Part shown: positions 52,991 to 61,982 of the stretch, piece by piece | How the letters are laid out: each line of letters starts with the position of its first letter | Position numbering within the stretch: the first letter of the stretch is position 1 | DNA from: Cyanobium sp. CZS25K | Lineage (GTDB): Bacteria > Cyanobacteriota > Cyanobacteriia > PCC-6307 > Cyanobiaceae | Direction: 5' to 3' | NCBI GenBank assembly: GCA_030373325.1 | Contig: JAUCZB010000002.1 | Coordinates: forward strand, 124,001-188,000 | DNA length: 64,000 nucleotides | Translations under genes and position numbers: made by a program | Notes under the pieces: generated by a model | What the model saw: the letters and a program-made list of their open reading frames with translations, nothing else | What the model was told of the DNA's origin: nothing | Database searches by the model: none

Positions 52991-53718
52991 CCGAACCCAC
53001 CACCCGCTACCACCTGATCGTGGCCGCCAGCCCCGACGAGCTGGCCCGCCAGGCGGCCGAGCAGATCGCCTCCGGCATCGATCTGGCCCTGGCCGAGCGC
53101 GACCGGGCCCAGATCGCCCTGGCCGGCGGTGAAACCCCCCGGGCGGCCTACGCCCGGCTGGCGAACGAACATCTCCCCTGGGAGCGGGTCGACGTGCTGC
53201 TGGGTGATGAGCGCTGGGTGCCGGCCGACGACCCCTCCAGCAATGCCCGCATGCTGCGGGAAACCCTGCTCGCCCATCCACCGGCCAGCCGGGCCCGGTT
53301 CCACCCGGTGCCCACCGACCGCCCCAGCCCCGAGGCCAGCGCCGAGGCCTATGCGGCCGAACTGGCGGTCCTCTGCCCCGGAGCTGTGCCCCGTTTCGAT
53401 GTGCTGCTGCTGGGTCTCGGCGACGACGGCCACACCGCCTCCCTGTTCCCGGGCACGGCAGCCCCGGGGGTGAGCGACCGCAGTGTCACCATCGGCGAGG
53501 GCAAGGGCCTGCCCCGCATCACCCTCACGGCGCCGGTGCTGTCGGCCGCCCGCCGGGTGATCTTTCTGGTCAGCGGCGCCGGCAAGGGCCAGGCGCTCGC
53601 CCGCCTGCTCGATCCCGCCGAGCCCGCCGAGCGCACCCCCGCCCGACTGGTGCGGCCTGCGGCTGAGGTGGTCATCCTTGCGGACGCCGCCGCCGCCGCC
53701 GGTCTCCCCCCCGCCTGA
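52978..53718 (+). CDS. pgl: 6-phosphogluconolactonase
   Basis: Pgl hydrolyses 6-phosphogluconolactone. The 246-residue DevB-type lactonase (unrelated to the exporter adaptor) has ALAGGETPRAAYARL (about 44-58), VDVLLGDERWVPADDPSSNARML (about 72-94) and FDVLLLGLGDDGHTASLFPG (about 140-159, catalytic His). Its ATG lies inside the gnd 3' end (13-base overlap), so it is co-translated with gnd. CIA30-family gene follows after 7 bases. Confidence 0.95.
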   Translation: MARLTEPTTRYHLIVAASPDELARQAAEQIASGIDLALAERDRAQIALAGGETPRAAYARLANEHLPWERVDVLLGDERWVPADDPSSNARMLRETLLAHPPASRARFHPVPTDRPSPEASAEAYAAELAVLCPGAVPRFDVLLLGLGDDGHTASLFPGTAAPGVSDRSVTIGEGKGLPRITLTAPVLSAARRVIFLVSGAGKGQALARLLDPAEPAERTPARLVRPAAEVVILADAAAAAGLPPA

Positions 53719-53725
53719 GGCCGCC

Positions 53726-54280
53726 ATGCAGCTGATCAGCGGTGATGGCTTCAGTGGCTGGCATGCCCTCAACGACACGGTGATGGGGGGCCGCAGCACG
53801 GGCCGTTGCACGGTGAGCAGCCGCGGCCTGCGCCTGGAGGCGGAGGTGGTGGAAACGGGCGGTGGCTTCGTAAGCTGCCGCTCGCCGGTGTTTTCGCCGC
53901 CCCTGGATCTCTCCGGCGAGGCCGCCTTCGAGATCGAGCTGCGGGGCGATGGCCGCCACTACAAGCTGGCCGTCGCCTGCGCCGATGGGGTGGGTGGTCT
54001 CACCGAAATGATCCCCGGAGGGGTGCGCTGGGTGGCGAACTTCGCCACCGACGCCGATGGCCCGTGCCGGGTGCGGATTCCCTTCGATCAGTTGCGCGCC
54101 TCGATCCGGGCGAAGCCGATCGCCTCCCTGCCCCTGGGCCTGCCGCTGCGTTTCGACCCCAGCCACCTCACCAGGCTGCAGATCCTGCATTCGAAGTTCG
54201 GCGACGACGGCGCCCCCAATCCGGGATTCCGGGCGGGTCCCCTCAGCCTCGAGGTGATGGCGATCGATGCCGTCGCCTGA
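53726..54280 (+). CDS. CIA30 (NDUFAF1-like) family protein
   Basis: A 184-residue galactose-binding-like jellyroll protein of the CIA30 family, named for a mitochondrial complex I assembly factor. Motifs are WHALNDTVMGGRSTGR (about 12-27, near-invariant in the family), GGFVSCRSP and the C-terminal LQILHSKFGDDGAPNPGFRAGPLSLEV. Its role in cyanobacteria is not established. It follows pgl by 7 bases and overlaps the next ORF by 14, so it is part of the gnd-pgl run. Confidence 0.82.
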   Translation: MQLISGDGFSGWHALNDTVMGGRSTGRCTVSSRGLRLEAEVVETGGGFVSCRSPVFSPPLDLSGEAAFEIELRGDGRHYKLAVACADGVGGLTEMIPGGVRWVANFATDADGPCRVRIPFDQLRASIRAKPIASLPLGLPLRFDPSHLTRLQILHSKFGDDGAPNPGFRAGPLSLEVMAIDAVA

Positions 54281-54692
54281 GCCCCCCATCGGCAACGCCA
54301 ACACCGACCTCTGCCAGCTGGTGGCCGCCGCCGCCGATCTCTGCCGCAAGCCCCTGCGCCATGCGGTGCTGTGGCCTGCCGACGGCGCCATGGCGGAGCA
54401 GGCAGGGGCGGAGGCCAGCCTGGATCTCTGTCTGCGGCTCGAAGCCCGCACACCGGAGGGAGCGAGGGCGCCCCAGGACGACCTGGAGCTGGAGATCTAT
54501 CGCAGCGGCGATGACCTCAACCTCACCCTCGCCTGGAGCCAGGGGGACGACCATCCCCTGCTGTGGAATGGCAGCCATCCGGTCTGGATGGATGGGGTCA
54601 CGGGTCTGCGCAGCAGCTGCCCCAGCGATGGGCAGCCGCTGGAGGCCCTGGCGCGGCGTCTGAGGGCCCTGCTGCGGCCGGATCAGGACTGA
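54267..54692 (+). CDS. Conserved small protein, unknown function
   Basis: A 141-residue acidic protein that overlaps the CIA30 gene by 14 bases and so ends the gnd-pgl-CIA30 run. It has Cys residues near the start (LCQLVAAAADLCRKPLRHAVLWPADG) and a central DDLELEIYRSGDDLNLTLAW strand region, followed by WMDGVTGLRSSCP. No catalytic or membrane motif is seen. I recall similar ORFs in picocyanobacteria but no function. The 3' end overlaps the CheB-CheR gene by 10 bases, convergently. Confidence 0.6.
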   Translation: MPSPEPPIGNANTDLCQLVAAAADLCRKPLRHAVLWPADGAMAEQAGAEASLDLCLRLEARTPEGARAPQDDLELEIYRSGDDLNLTLAWSQGDDHPLLWNGSHPVWMDGVTGLRSSCPSDGQPLEALARRLRALLRPDQD

Positions 54693-57600
54693 GCGTCCGG
54701 GCGGTCGTCCTCGGCAGCCACCGGCTTCGGGAGCTGCATGATCAGCAGCAGGAATCCCATGGCCTTTGACGAGGGCAGCTGCCAGATTTCGGCGGCCTGC
54801 TCCAGGACGCGGCCATCCCGATGCCGCAGCGCCAGGGTGGCCTGCAGGGGAGGCGGCGGTTGGTCGGGTTCCTGCACAGGCAAACGCTCGAGCAGCGGCG
54901 GCAGGTCGCAGAAGAGCGAGGAGGGAGAACCCACCAGGCTGGCGCGATCGAAGGCCAGCAGCCTGCACAGGGTCTCATTGACCCTGACCACGTGGCTGTC
55001 CGCGTCGAGCACGGCCAGGGCAAAGCTGGGACTGCTGGTCAGGGTCTCGAAGAGCAGGGCGAGGTCATGGGAGTGCTCTTCAGCCTGGCGCTGGCGGGTC
55101 ACATCGGAGAGGGTGCCGACGACGTAGCGATCCTCATGTTCGCTGATCACCTTGGCGGTTTCCAGGACCAGGCGACGCTGGCCCTCACGGGTGACGATCC
55201 CGTATTCCACCGACCAACCCCTCTGGCGCAGATTGCGGCTGGCCCAGACCCGCTCCCGGTCTTCGGACGCGATGGCCTCGTCGAGCAGTTCCGGTCTGGT
55301 CACCAGTTCGGCCGGACTCCAGCCGGTGAGCGGCTGGAAGCGCTGGCTGGCATAAAGAAGGCGCTTCATCGTGTAGTCCCGCTTCCAGACGGCCTCGTCG
55401 AGGGCATCGGTGAGGGTGGAGAATTCGTCGAGGGAGGCTTCGGCGGCGCGGCGCAGGGCCACCATTTCCGACACATCGGTGAGGGTGATGATCGCGCCAC
55501 GACGGGTGCCTTTCTGCTCCTGGTAGGGCAGCACCTGCACCAGGTAGGCGATGTCCTCGCTCGCGGCCTCGATGTTGCGCCGCTGGGCTCCGCTGAGCAC
55601 GTCCCCCAGCGCCAATCTCAGCCCAGGCAGCGGCACCGTCGTGGGAATGCCGAGCAGGGGCATGCCGATATCGCTGTCGAGCAGGGCGAACACCCGCACC
55701 GCCAGCGGGGTGTAGCGGGTGACACGCAGATCCTGATCGACGATGACCATGCCCTGGTTCAGGGAGCCCTGGATGTTCTCCAGGTCGGAGCTGAGGGCCT
55801 GCAGCTGCTCACTCCGGCCCCTCAGCTCCTGGTTGAGGGTGGCGAGTTCCTCGTTGGTGGCCTGCAGCTCCTCGTTGGAGGATTCGAGCTCCTCGTTGGA
55901 CGATTGAAGTTCCTCCGAAGAGGCCTGCAGTTCCTCGGAGGAGGCCTCCAGCTCCTCGTTGGCCCCCTCGAGATCGGCCAGGGAGCGGCGCAGGGAGTCC
56001 TGGCTGTTGATCAGTTCGCTCTCCAGCCGAGCGATCTCCCGATCGAAGTCCGCATTGCGCGTGGGCGTTTCAGCGATCGAGGTGGCTGCGGCGGGTTCGG
56101 TACGCTCCGCGAGAAAGGTGAGCACGGTGAGGAGCTTGCCCCCGACCGGCAGGGGACTGGCCTCCAGACGCAGCTTGATGGCACTGGCCTTCAGGTCGAG
56201 GGGCTGGCTGCGGATCGGCAGACCATCCGCCCGGACCAGCAGCAGCAGGGCGCGCGCCTCGGCCTGCAGTTCGGGCAGCAGAAAGCTGGTCGCGGCCGAT
56301 GAGATACGGCCCTCCGGAAGGCGGCAGTAGGGACTCACCTCCCCGATCACCTCCACCAGCTCAAGGTTCTCATCGAGGATCACGCAGGGGGAACAACGGC
56401 TCCGGACCAGGGCTTCAAGGGTGGCGATGTGCTGTTCGGGGACGGTTTCGCGCAGGAGCGACACCCGGGGGGCAGGCGGGATCGGCAGCTCTGAATGCGG
56501 AACGGAGCTGGAGAACGTGCGTCTTCTCGGGGGAGCCAGTTCCGAGGTGCGGAAAACGATGCGGTGCTCGGGGTCGGCCACCTTGAAGCCCGGTGTACGG
56601 GATCCGAGCGACTCTGATTGGCCGAGGAACAGCAGGCCACCGGGAAGCAGGGCGAAGCGGAACAGACTGAGCACCCGCTCCTGCATGGGAGGGGTGAAGT
56701 AGATGAGGGTGTTGCGGCAGGAGATCAGATCCAGTCGCGGGAAAGGAGGGTCCTCTCCGACGTTGTGGCGCGCGAACACCACGCAGTTGCGCAGGGATTC
56801 CCTGATCTCCATGTCCCCGTTGTGGAGCACCACGAAACGATCCCTCACCGCCTCGGGAATCTCCGCCGCCGCCGCCGCGGGGTAGCTGGCCCGGCGCGCC
56901 ACGGCCAGGCTCTCCTCATCGAGATCGGTGGCGAAGATCTTCAGGTGATCAGAGAGATTCTGGGGGTGGCCGAGCACCTCGCTGATCAGCATGCCGATGG
57001 AGTAAGCCTCCTTCCCGGTGGAGCAACCCGGCACCCACACCCTCAGCCGCTCGCTTGTGAGACGCTCCGTCATGTAGGTCCGCAGCAGATCGCCAAGGGC
57101 CGCGTAGGCGTCGGGGTCGCGGAAGAAGGAGGTGACGGAGACCAGCAGGTTCTGGGTCAGGGCGTAGGTCTCGCTGGTGTCGCTGGCCAGCAGTTGCCCG
57201 TACTCCTCGATGCTTTCGACCTGGCGGATCGCCATGCGGCGCTGCAACTGGCGCCGCAGGGTGGCGGGCTTGTACTCGGAGAAGTCGATGCCGGTGTGGT
57301 GCTTCAGCTGGCCGAGGAGGCTGTAGACGTTCTGGGGCTCAGGTTCCGGAACGTCGCGAACCACCCAATCCCCCCCGGACTGGGTCAGCTCAGTCAGGCG
57401 CTCGGCGATGGCTGCCGGAGCGAGCACGAGGTCGGCGCCGCCCAGGGCGATGGCTGCCGACGGCATGCCGTCGAACCGGGCACTCTCCGGGGACTGGGCA
57501 AAGGTGAGTCCGCCGGCGGCGCGGACAGAGGGCAGACCCCGGGCGCCGTCGGAGCCGGTGCCCGAGAGCACCACGGCCACACCACGCTCGCCCCAGTGTT

Positions 57601-58009
57601 CGGCGATCGAATCGAACAGCCGGTCGACGTTGGGGCTGGGGCCGAAACGTGGTTCGGGATCAAGCACCACCAGACGATTCCCGCGTACAAGGATGTCGTG
57701 GTTGGGAGGCCCCACGTTGATGGTGTCGGGCTGGAGCTCCGCTCCGTCGATCGCCGTCAGGACCTGCAGCGGCGTTGTACGGCCCAGCAGATCGACGATC
57801 AGGCTGGGGTGATCCGGCGACAGGTGCTGGGCCACCACGTAGGCGACATTCCCACCAGGCCTGAGGCCGCCCAGCAGGGCCCCCAGAGCCTCCAGGCCGC
57901 CAGCTGAAGCACCGATGCCCACCAGATGCATGCCAGCTGAGGTGGGCTCAGAGGGCAGATCAGGGGTGGAGTCTGCTTCGCTGCCCTCTCCCTGCTCCAT
58001 GTACACCAT
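54683..58009 (-). CDS. CheB-CheR fusion protein with coiled coil and PAS domains
   Basis: A 1108-residue signalling protein. The CheB methylesterase domain (about 25-210) keeps the catalytic Ser35 (GIGASAGGLEAL), His62 (AQHLSPDH) and Asp154 (GTGSDGARGL). The CheR methyltransferase (about 230-500) has LRRQLQRRMAI and the SAM motif VPGCSTGKEAYSIGM. A Glu/Leu coiled coil (about 670-740) with repeated EELQASSEELQ-type heptads follows, then three PAS-like segments; no C-terminal histidine-kinase or GGDEF domain is visible, so output is unclear. Such hybrids normally talk to chemoreceptors or two-component kinases; none is in this window. It diverges from the AraC-type regulator across 402 bases. 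Confidence 0.9.
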   Translation of the reverse strand: MVYMEQGEGSEADSTPDLPSEPTSAGMHLVGIGASAGGLEALGALLGGLRPGGNVAYVVAQHLSPDHPSLIVDLLGRTTPLQVLTAIDGAELQPDTINVGPPNHDILVRGNRLVVLDPEPRFGPSPNVDRLFDSIAEHWGERGVAVVLSGTGSDGARGLPSVRAAGGLTFAQSPESARFDGMPSAAIALGGADLVLAPAAIAERLTELTQSGGDWVVRDVPEPEPQNVYSLLGQLKHHTGIDFSEYKPATLRRQLQRRMAIRQVESIEEYGQLLASDTSETYALTQNLLVSVTSFFRDPDAYAALGDLLRTYMTERLTSERLRVWVPGCSTGKEAYSIGMLISEVLGHPQNLSDHLKIFATDLDEESLAVARRASYPAAAAAEIPEAVRDRFVVLHNGDMEIRESLRNCVVFARHNVGEDPPFPRLDLISCRNTLIYFTPPMQERVLSLFRFALLPGGLLFLGQSESLGSRTPGFKVADPEHRIVFRTSELAPPRRRTFSSSVPHSELPIPPAPRVSLLRETVPEQHIATLEALVRSRCSPCVILDENLELVEVIGEVSPYCRLPEGRISSAATSFLLPELQAEARALLLLVRADGLPIRSQPLDLKASAIKLRLEASPLPVGGKLLTVLTFLAERTEPAAATSIAETPTRNADFDREIARLESELINSQDSLRRSLADLEGANEELEASSEELQASSEELQSSNEELESSNEELQATNEELATLNQELRGRSEQLQALSSDLENIQGSLNQGMVIVDQDLRVTRYTPLAVRVFALLDSDIGMPLLGIPTTVPLPGLRLALGDVLSGAQRRNIEAASEDIAYLVQVLPYQEQKGTRRGAIITLTDVSEMVALRRAAEASLDEFSTLTDALDEAVWKRDYTMKRLLYASQRFQPLTGWSPAELVTRPELLDEAIASEDRERVWASRNLRQRGWSVEYGIVTREGQRRLVLETAKVISEHEDRYVVGTLSDVTRQRQAEEHSHDLALLFETLTSSPSFALAVLDADSHVVRVNETLCRLLAFDRASLVGSPSSLFCDLPPLLERLPVQEPDQPPPPLQATLALRHRDGRVLEQAAEIWQLPSSKAMGFLLLIMQLPKPVAAEDDRPDAQS

Positions 58010-58102
58010 GAGTTGTTGAAGCGGAGTTTATTCCTGACCGGTCTGTTGGACAGCGGCTGGGCGTCCTTCTGTGCGAGTGCAGCAACGGTCTGTCGCAACC
58101 TT

Positions 58103-58154
58103 CTCTGGCAGCGACCTCTGGCAGCGACCTATGGTAGCGGCCCCCGGCAGCGGC
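58103..58154. repeat. Four 13-bp tandem copies between cheBR and the AraC-type gene
   Basis: CTCTGGCAGCGAC occurs twice exactly (58103-58115, 58116-58128), then as CTATGGTAGCGGC (58129-58141, 10 of 13 identical) and CCCCGGCAGCGGC (58142-58154, 10 of 13). The array lies 94 bases before the cheBR start. Iterated 13-mers in a divergent control region could be binding sites; slippage is the simpler origin. Confidence 0.75.
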
Positions 58155-58395
58155 GGGGGACGTCGACAAAGCCCATCACCAGAGGACGGACGACATTCAT
58201 TTGTTTCAGATGATGATGCGTTCGCAACGGACGTTGGTCTTTCCCTGTCCCCGAGATGAGGGTAGGTTTATAGTCTGAGAGCAGCCTTATGAAAGGCAGG
58301 CCCACCTTGGATGGCTCTGGGGATATGCCATTAGGATGCACATCTCCAGATGGTTTATCGTAGCGGGTCAGAACGTTTGCTGATAGGGGGCTGGT

Positions 58396-58400
58396 GGAGG
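58396..58400 (+). promoter_or_regulatory. Ribosome-binding site deciding the AraC-type start
   Basis: GGAGG at 58396-58400 (within GGTGGAGGGAAGG) lies 11 bases before the ATG at 58412. It supports that ATG over the in-frame GTG at 58394, which would place the Shine-Dalgarno inside the coding region. Confidence 0.6.
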
Positions 58401-58411
58401 GAAGGCCTCAG

Positions 58412-59500
58412 ATGTCCAGCGATCCATCGTTTCCCCGTCTTCGGCATGAAGAGGCTGCCCGTTTCCCCAATCCGTTCCTGAATGATCTACGCCTGAATCA
58501 GGATCCTCGCGCCTGCGCAAGTGTGTTGCAGGAAGCCCTTCCTGTGGTGGAGTTCATCCCTCTGGAGCCTGCACCTGCCTGGTGGTTCTACGGCACCCAT
58601 CTCTCCTTCGGGGGGATCGAGGCTGCAGCCTGGACGGCGAAACCCTTGCGTCTGCGCTTTGGTGAACGTCGAGAGCTTCTCGCTCTGTTCTGTTTTGGCG
58701 GTGTGCAAAGCCTGCGTCAGGCCTCCCAGACCTGGCGGATCGCCGAGGGCAGTTGCCTGCTGATGGCCGGTGGCAGCTGCACGCTGGAAGCGTCCTTGTG
58801 CTCCTCTGTTGCCTTCACGCTATCCGAGGAGCGGCTGCTGCATACGGCGAAGATCATGGGTGGATTGCATCAGAATCCGAAGGATTGGCAACAAACACTC
58901 AAGCAGGGCCACGGTTGGTGCCTGCCAGAGGATCCCGGTGCTCCGTCGATGCTGCTGGCGCTGCAGCAGCTCATGGCCATGGCGGGACAACTCTCTGGCT
59001 TTGGCAGTGGACTGCTGGGCCGTCTGCAGCTCGATGATCAGATCTATCGGATGATGGCAGCCATGGTGTTCCCGGAATTGCGCGAGGAGCAGAACATCGA
59101 CAGGCTTCTGAACCGCCAACGTCAGGGCCGTGATGCCTTCGATGAATTGATCGACTACATCCGGCAGAATCTCTCAGAGCCCCTGACGCTGAGCATCCTG
59201 GAGTCCCACAGCCACTATTCCCGCCGAGCGCTGCAGTATGCCTTCGTGGAGAGGATGGGCTGCACCGCTACCCAGTGGATCAGGAATCAGCGTCTTGACT
59301 TTGCCCGGCAGAGACTGGAGAACCCAAGACCCAATGACAGTGTGGGAAGCATCTCACGCGAGTGTGGGTATCGATCCCTGGGGCTCTTCAGTGTGGACTT
59401 CCAGCAGCGCTTTCATGTCAAGCCTTCTCAGCTCCTGAGGGAGTCCCGGGCGGCGAGGGGGGAAGTCGTATTCAAGAACACATCTGACGGTAACGATTGA
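58412..59500 (+). CDS. AraC-family transcriptional regulator
   Basis: A 362-residue regulator: an N-terminal sensing domain (about 1-240) without recognisable ligand motif, then a C-terminal AraC/XylS double helix-turn-helix (about 250-345). The latter shows DYIRQNLSEPLTLSILESHSHYSRRALQYAFVERMG and the typical second-helix segment CGYRSLGLFSVDFQQRFHVKPSQLLR. Base composition is visibly less GC-rich than flanking operons, a sign of accessory origin. It diverges from the CheB-CheR-PAS gene and may regulate it or itself. The ATG at 58412 has a GGAGG upstream. Confidence 0.88.
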   Translation: MSSDPSFPRLRHEEAARFPNPFLNDLRLNQDPRACASVLQEALPVVEFIPLEPAPAWWFYGTHLSFGGIEAAAWTAKPLRLRFGERRELLALFCFGGVQSLRQASQTWRIAEGSCLLMAGGSCTLEASLCSSVAFTLSEERLLHTAKIMGGLHQNPKDWQQTLKQGHGWCLPEDPGAPSMLLALQQLMAMAGQLSGFGSGLLGRLQLDDQIYRMMAAMVFPELREEQNIDRLLNRQRQGRDAFDELIDYIRQNLSEPLTLSILESHSHYSRRALQYAFVERMGCTATQWIRNQRLDFARQRLENPRPNDSVGSISRECGYRSLGLFSVDFQQRFHVKPSQLLRESRAARGEVVFKNTSDGND

Positions 59501-59514
59501 AGCCAGCGATACAC

Positions 59515-59727
59515 CTACCTGTGGTCCCGCTGCTCCCTCGGTTCCATCATCTCCAGCGACGTCTCGAGCAGATAGGCGGCCAGGTTGGAGAGGGAGCGGC
59601 CCTGGGTGTTGCTCCTATCCACCAGCGACTGGTAAGCGTTGTACGGAATGGTGATCGTGACCCGCACGGGCCGGCGGAAGGGGCCTGGGGAGGAGTGATG
59701 GGCCATGGGTCGGTGCCGTCTCTTCAT
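59515..59727 (-). CDS. Ribbon-helix-helix (CopG-like) DNA-binding protein
   Basis: A 70-residue protein with a basic, His-rich start and an RHH fold: the strand VRVTITIPYNAY (about 21-32), helix QSLVDRSNTQGRSLSNLAAYLLETSLEMM. The pattern GRSLSNLAAYLLE is typical of small CopG-type repressors. No toxin gene adjoins it, so an antitoxin role is not supported. An ATG at 59706 (63 residues, starting MAHHSSPG) is equally possible. It converges on the AraC gene with 14 bases between stops. Confidence 0.65.
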   Translation of the reverse strand: MKRRHRPMAHHSSPGPFRRPVRVTITIPYNAYQSLVDRSNTQGRSLSNLAAYLLETSLEMMEPREQRDHR

Positions 59728-59915
59728 TCAGTGTTAGGCCTTTTCGCCATCCTGTGAAGGGCCGCTGCATCCGGCATCAGCACGGCTGCAGGGCCGAGGA
59801 GGCAGGCCTGCACAGCGATTCAGAGTGCTGTGATCAGCCGCAGAGCGACGGCGGCGGCCCTGCGGTTTTGCATCGGGCTGATGATGCTGCACGATTCTGA
59901 AATCGGGCTGAATCG

Positions 59916-59938
59916 CCCCAGGCCGTTCAGGCCGGGGG
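59916..59938 (-). terminator. Interrupted hairpin over the ilvD stop
   Basis: CCCC-A-GGCC (59916-59924) faces GGCC-G-GGGG (59930-59938) over GTTCA, giving two 4-bp G+C helices with one mismatch. It contains the ilvD stop codon (59927-59929) and has no T-run on the minus strand, so it is at best a weak terminator. The remaining 59728-59915 holds nothing I can support. Confidence 0.25.
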
Positions 59939-61603
59939 TTGATCCGTCACGGCCCCCTGGCTGCTGCTGCTCACCTGACGGGCGTACTTACCGAGAACCC
60001 CGGTTCTGTAGCGGGGCTCGGGCCTGGTCCAGAGGCTGCGCCGGCGGGCCAGTTCCTCTGCGCCCACGTTCAGCTGGATCAGCCGCTGCCTGGCATCGAC
60101 GGTGATGCTGTCGCCCTCCTGGACCAGGGCGATGGTGCCGCCCACGGCAGCCTCCGGAGCCACGTGGCCCACCACCATCCCGTAGGTGCCGCCCGAAAAA
60201 CGGCCATCGGTGATCAGGGCCACGGAATCCCCCAGTCCCTCACCGATGATCGCCGCGGTGGGGGCCAGCATTTCGCGCATGCCGGGGCCGCCCACCGGTC
60301 CCTCGTAGCGGATCACCACCACATCCCCGGCGCTGATGCGCTTGTCGAGGATGGCGGCCAGGGCGTCCTCCTCACTTTCGAACACCCGCGCCGGTCCGGT
60401 GATCACCGGATTCTTCACCCCGCTGATCTTGGCCACGCTGCCCTCCTCAGCCAGGTTGCCGCGCAGGATCGCCAGGTGGCCCTGGGCGTAGAGGGGATTG
60501 GAAAGCGGCCGGATCACCTCCTGGTCGGCAGGGGGCTGAGAGGGCACCTCGGCGAGCACCTCGTGCAGCGTGCGACCCTCGATCGTGCGGCAGTCTCCGT
60601 GGAGCAGGCCCCCGTCGAGCAGCAGCTTCATCACCTGGGGGATGCCGCCGGCCCGGTGCAGATCCACGGTCACGTAGCGGCCGCTGGGCTTGAGGTCGCA
60701 GATCACCGGCACCCGCTGGCGGATGGTTTCGAAGTCGTCGATGGTGAGCGGCACCTCGGCGGTGCGGGCGATCGCCAGCAGGTGCAGCACCGAATTGGTG
60801 GAGCCGCCGACGGCCATGATCACGCTGATGGCGTTCTCAAAGGCCTCCCGGGTGAGCAGGTCCCGGGGGCGGATGTCGGCGGCGATCGCTTGCACCAGCA
60901 CCTCCGCCGAGCGGGCGGCGCTCTCGGCCTTCTCCGGATCCTCCGCCGCCATCGTGGAGCTGTAGGGCAGGCTGAGGCCGAAGGCCTCGAAGGCCGAGCT
61001 CATCGTGTTGGCGGTGAACATGCCGCCGCAGCTGCCGGCGCCGGGGCAGGCGTTCTTCTCGATCGCCAGCAGTTCCGCCTCATCGATGCGGCCGCCGGAC
61101 AACTGCCCCACCGCCTCGAAGGCGCTCACCACAGTGAGATCACAGGGCCCCAGTTTCCCCGGCTTGATCGTGCCGCCATACACGAAGATCGCCGGAATGT
61201 TCATGCGGGCCATGGCCAGCATGGCGCCGGGCATGTTCTTGTCACAGCCGCCGATGGCCAGCAGGCCGTCCATGCTCTGGGCGTTGCAGGCGGTTTCGAT
61301 CGAGTCGGCGATCACCTCGCGGGACACCAGCGAGTACTTCATCCCCTCGGTGCCCATCGAGATGCCGTCGCTGACGGTGATGGTGCCGAACATCTGGGGC
61401 ATGGCACCGGCCCCATGGGCCGCCTGTTCGGCCCGCTTGGCCAGGTCGTTGAGGCCGATGTTGCAGGGGGTGATGGTGCTGTAGCCGTTGGCGATGGCCA
61501 CGATCGGCTTGCCGAAGTCATCGTCCCCGAACCCCACGGCCCGGAGCATGGCCCGGTTGGGGGAGCGTTGGAGGCCCTTGGTGATCGCGTCGGAGCGCAG
61601 CAT
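59927..61603 (-). CDS. ilvD: Dihydroxy-acid dehydratase
   Basis: IlvD dehydrates dihydroxyisovalerate and dihydroxymethylvalerate in branched-chain amino-acid synthesis. The 558-residue product has the Fe-S cysteine motifs CDKNMPG ([13 protein letters not shown]) and [14 protein letters not shown], the early [19 protein letters not shown] and the late [19 protein letters not shown]. Pattern and length match the [2Fe-2S] plant/cyanobacterial type. The start is the ATG at 61603; 27 bases upstream, in frame, is another ATG that adds nine residues. Confidence 0.95.
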   Translation of the reverse strand: MLRSDAITKGLQRSPNRAMLRAVGFGDDDFGKPIVAIANGYSTITPCNIGLNDLAKRAEQAAHGAGAMPQMFGTITVSDGISMGTEGMKYSLVSREVIADSIETACNAQSMDGLLAIGGCDKNMPGAMLAMARMNIPAIFVYGGTIKPGKLGPCDLTVVSAFEAVGQLSGGRIDEAELLAIEKNACPGAGSCGGMFTANTMSSAFEAFGLSLPYSSTMAAEDPEKAESAARSAEVLVQAIAADIRPRDLLTREAFENAISVIMAVGGSTNSVLHLLAIARTAEVPLTIDDFETIRQRVPVICDLKPSGRYVTVDLHRAGGIPQVMKLLLDGGLLHGDCRTIEGRTLHEVLAEVPSQPPADQEVIRPLSNPLYAQGHLAILRGNLAEEGSVAKISGVKNPVITGPARVFESEEDALAAILDKRISAGDVVVIRYEGPVGGPGMREMLAPTAAIIGEGLGDSVALITDGRFSGGTYGMVVGHVAPEAAVGGTIALVQEGDSITVDARQRLIQLNVGAEELARRRSLWTRPEPRYRTGVLGKYARQVSSSSQGAVTDQPPA

Positions 61604-61651
61604 GGCCGAGGTGGATCGGGAAAGCAGCAACTTACCCAGTGGCCTGCTCGC

Positions 61652-61939
61652 TCAGGCCTGGGGCTGGAGTTGCTCGAGCTGGCGGCGCACCTCGTCGATC
61701 GCCTGGTTGAGCTTCTGGACGCGGTCCTGCAGCTGATCGCTGTTCCCCGGCGGCTCCTCACTGGCCTCCGCGAGGCGGGAGATGCGCAGCATGCGCAGCT
61801 GGCGCTGGGCGAGGAGGTGCCGGTCGGCGCGGCGCAGCAGCCAGACGGCCAGACCGGCGGCTCCCAGCACCGCACCGGCGGCCCCTGCCAGCAACACGAC
61901 GCTGGCGCCGGCAGTCGATCGCTCCCTGGAATCAGCCAT
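61652..61939 (-). CDS. Small membrane protein with C-terminal coiled coil, unknown
   Basis: A 95-residue protein, ATG at 61939. One hydrophobic helix (about 12-35, SVVLLAGAAGAVLGAAGLAVWLL) is followed by a basic region and a polar coiled coil (DQLQDRVQKLNQAIDEVRRQLEQLQ, about 66-90). It would sit in a membrane with a cytoplasmic or lumenal helix. It lies 48 bases upstream of the ilvD start in the same direction and 43 after the upp-like stop. Function not recognised. Confidence 0.6.
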   Translation of the reverse strand: MADSRERSTAGASVVLLAGAAGAVLGAAGLAVWLLRRADRHLLAQRQLRMLRISRLAEASEEPPGNSDQLQDRVQKLNQAIDEVRRQLEQLQPQA

Positions 61940-61982
61940 GAACCTGCACGTGTCGGAGGAGTCCGCTACGGAGGTCACCAGC

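Larger units (their letters stand above)
58010..58411. other. 402-base divergent intergenic region with repeats
   Basis: The gap between cheBR and the AraC-type gene contains the 13-base repeat array described separately, then a lower-GC stretch (about 58180-58390). TATAGT at 58269-58274 could be a -10 for the AraC gene, but no convincing -35 is 16-18 bases upstream. No tRNA or structured RNA is recognisable. Confidence 0.5.

Noticed and set aside
59515..59727. RHH protein as antitoxin of a toxin-antitoxin pair
   Set aside because: No toxin-sized ORF adjoins it on either side; solitary CopG-like proteins of this shape are common in picocyanobacteria.
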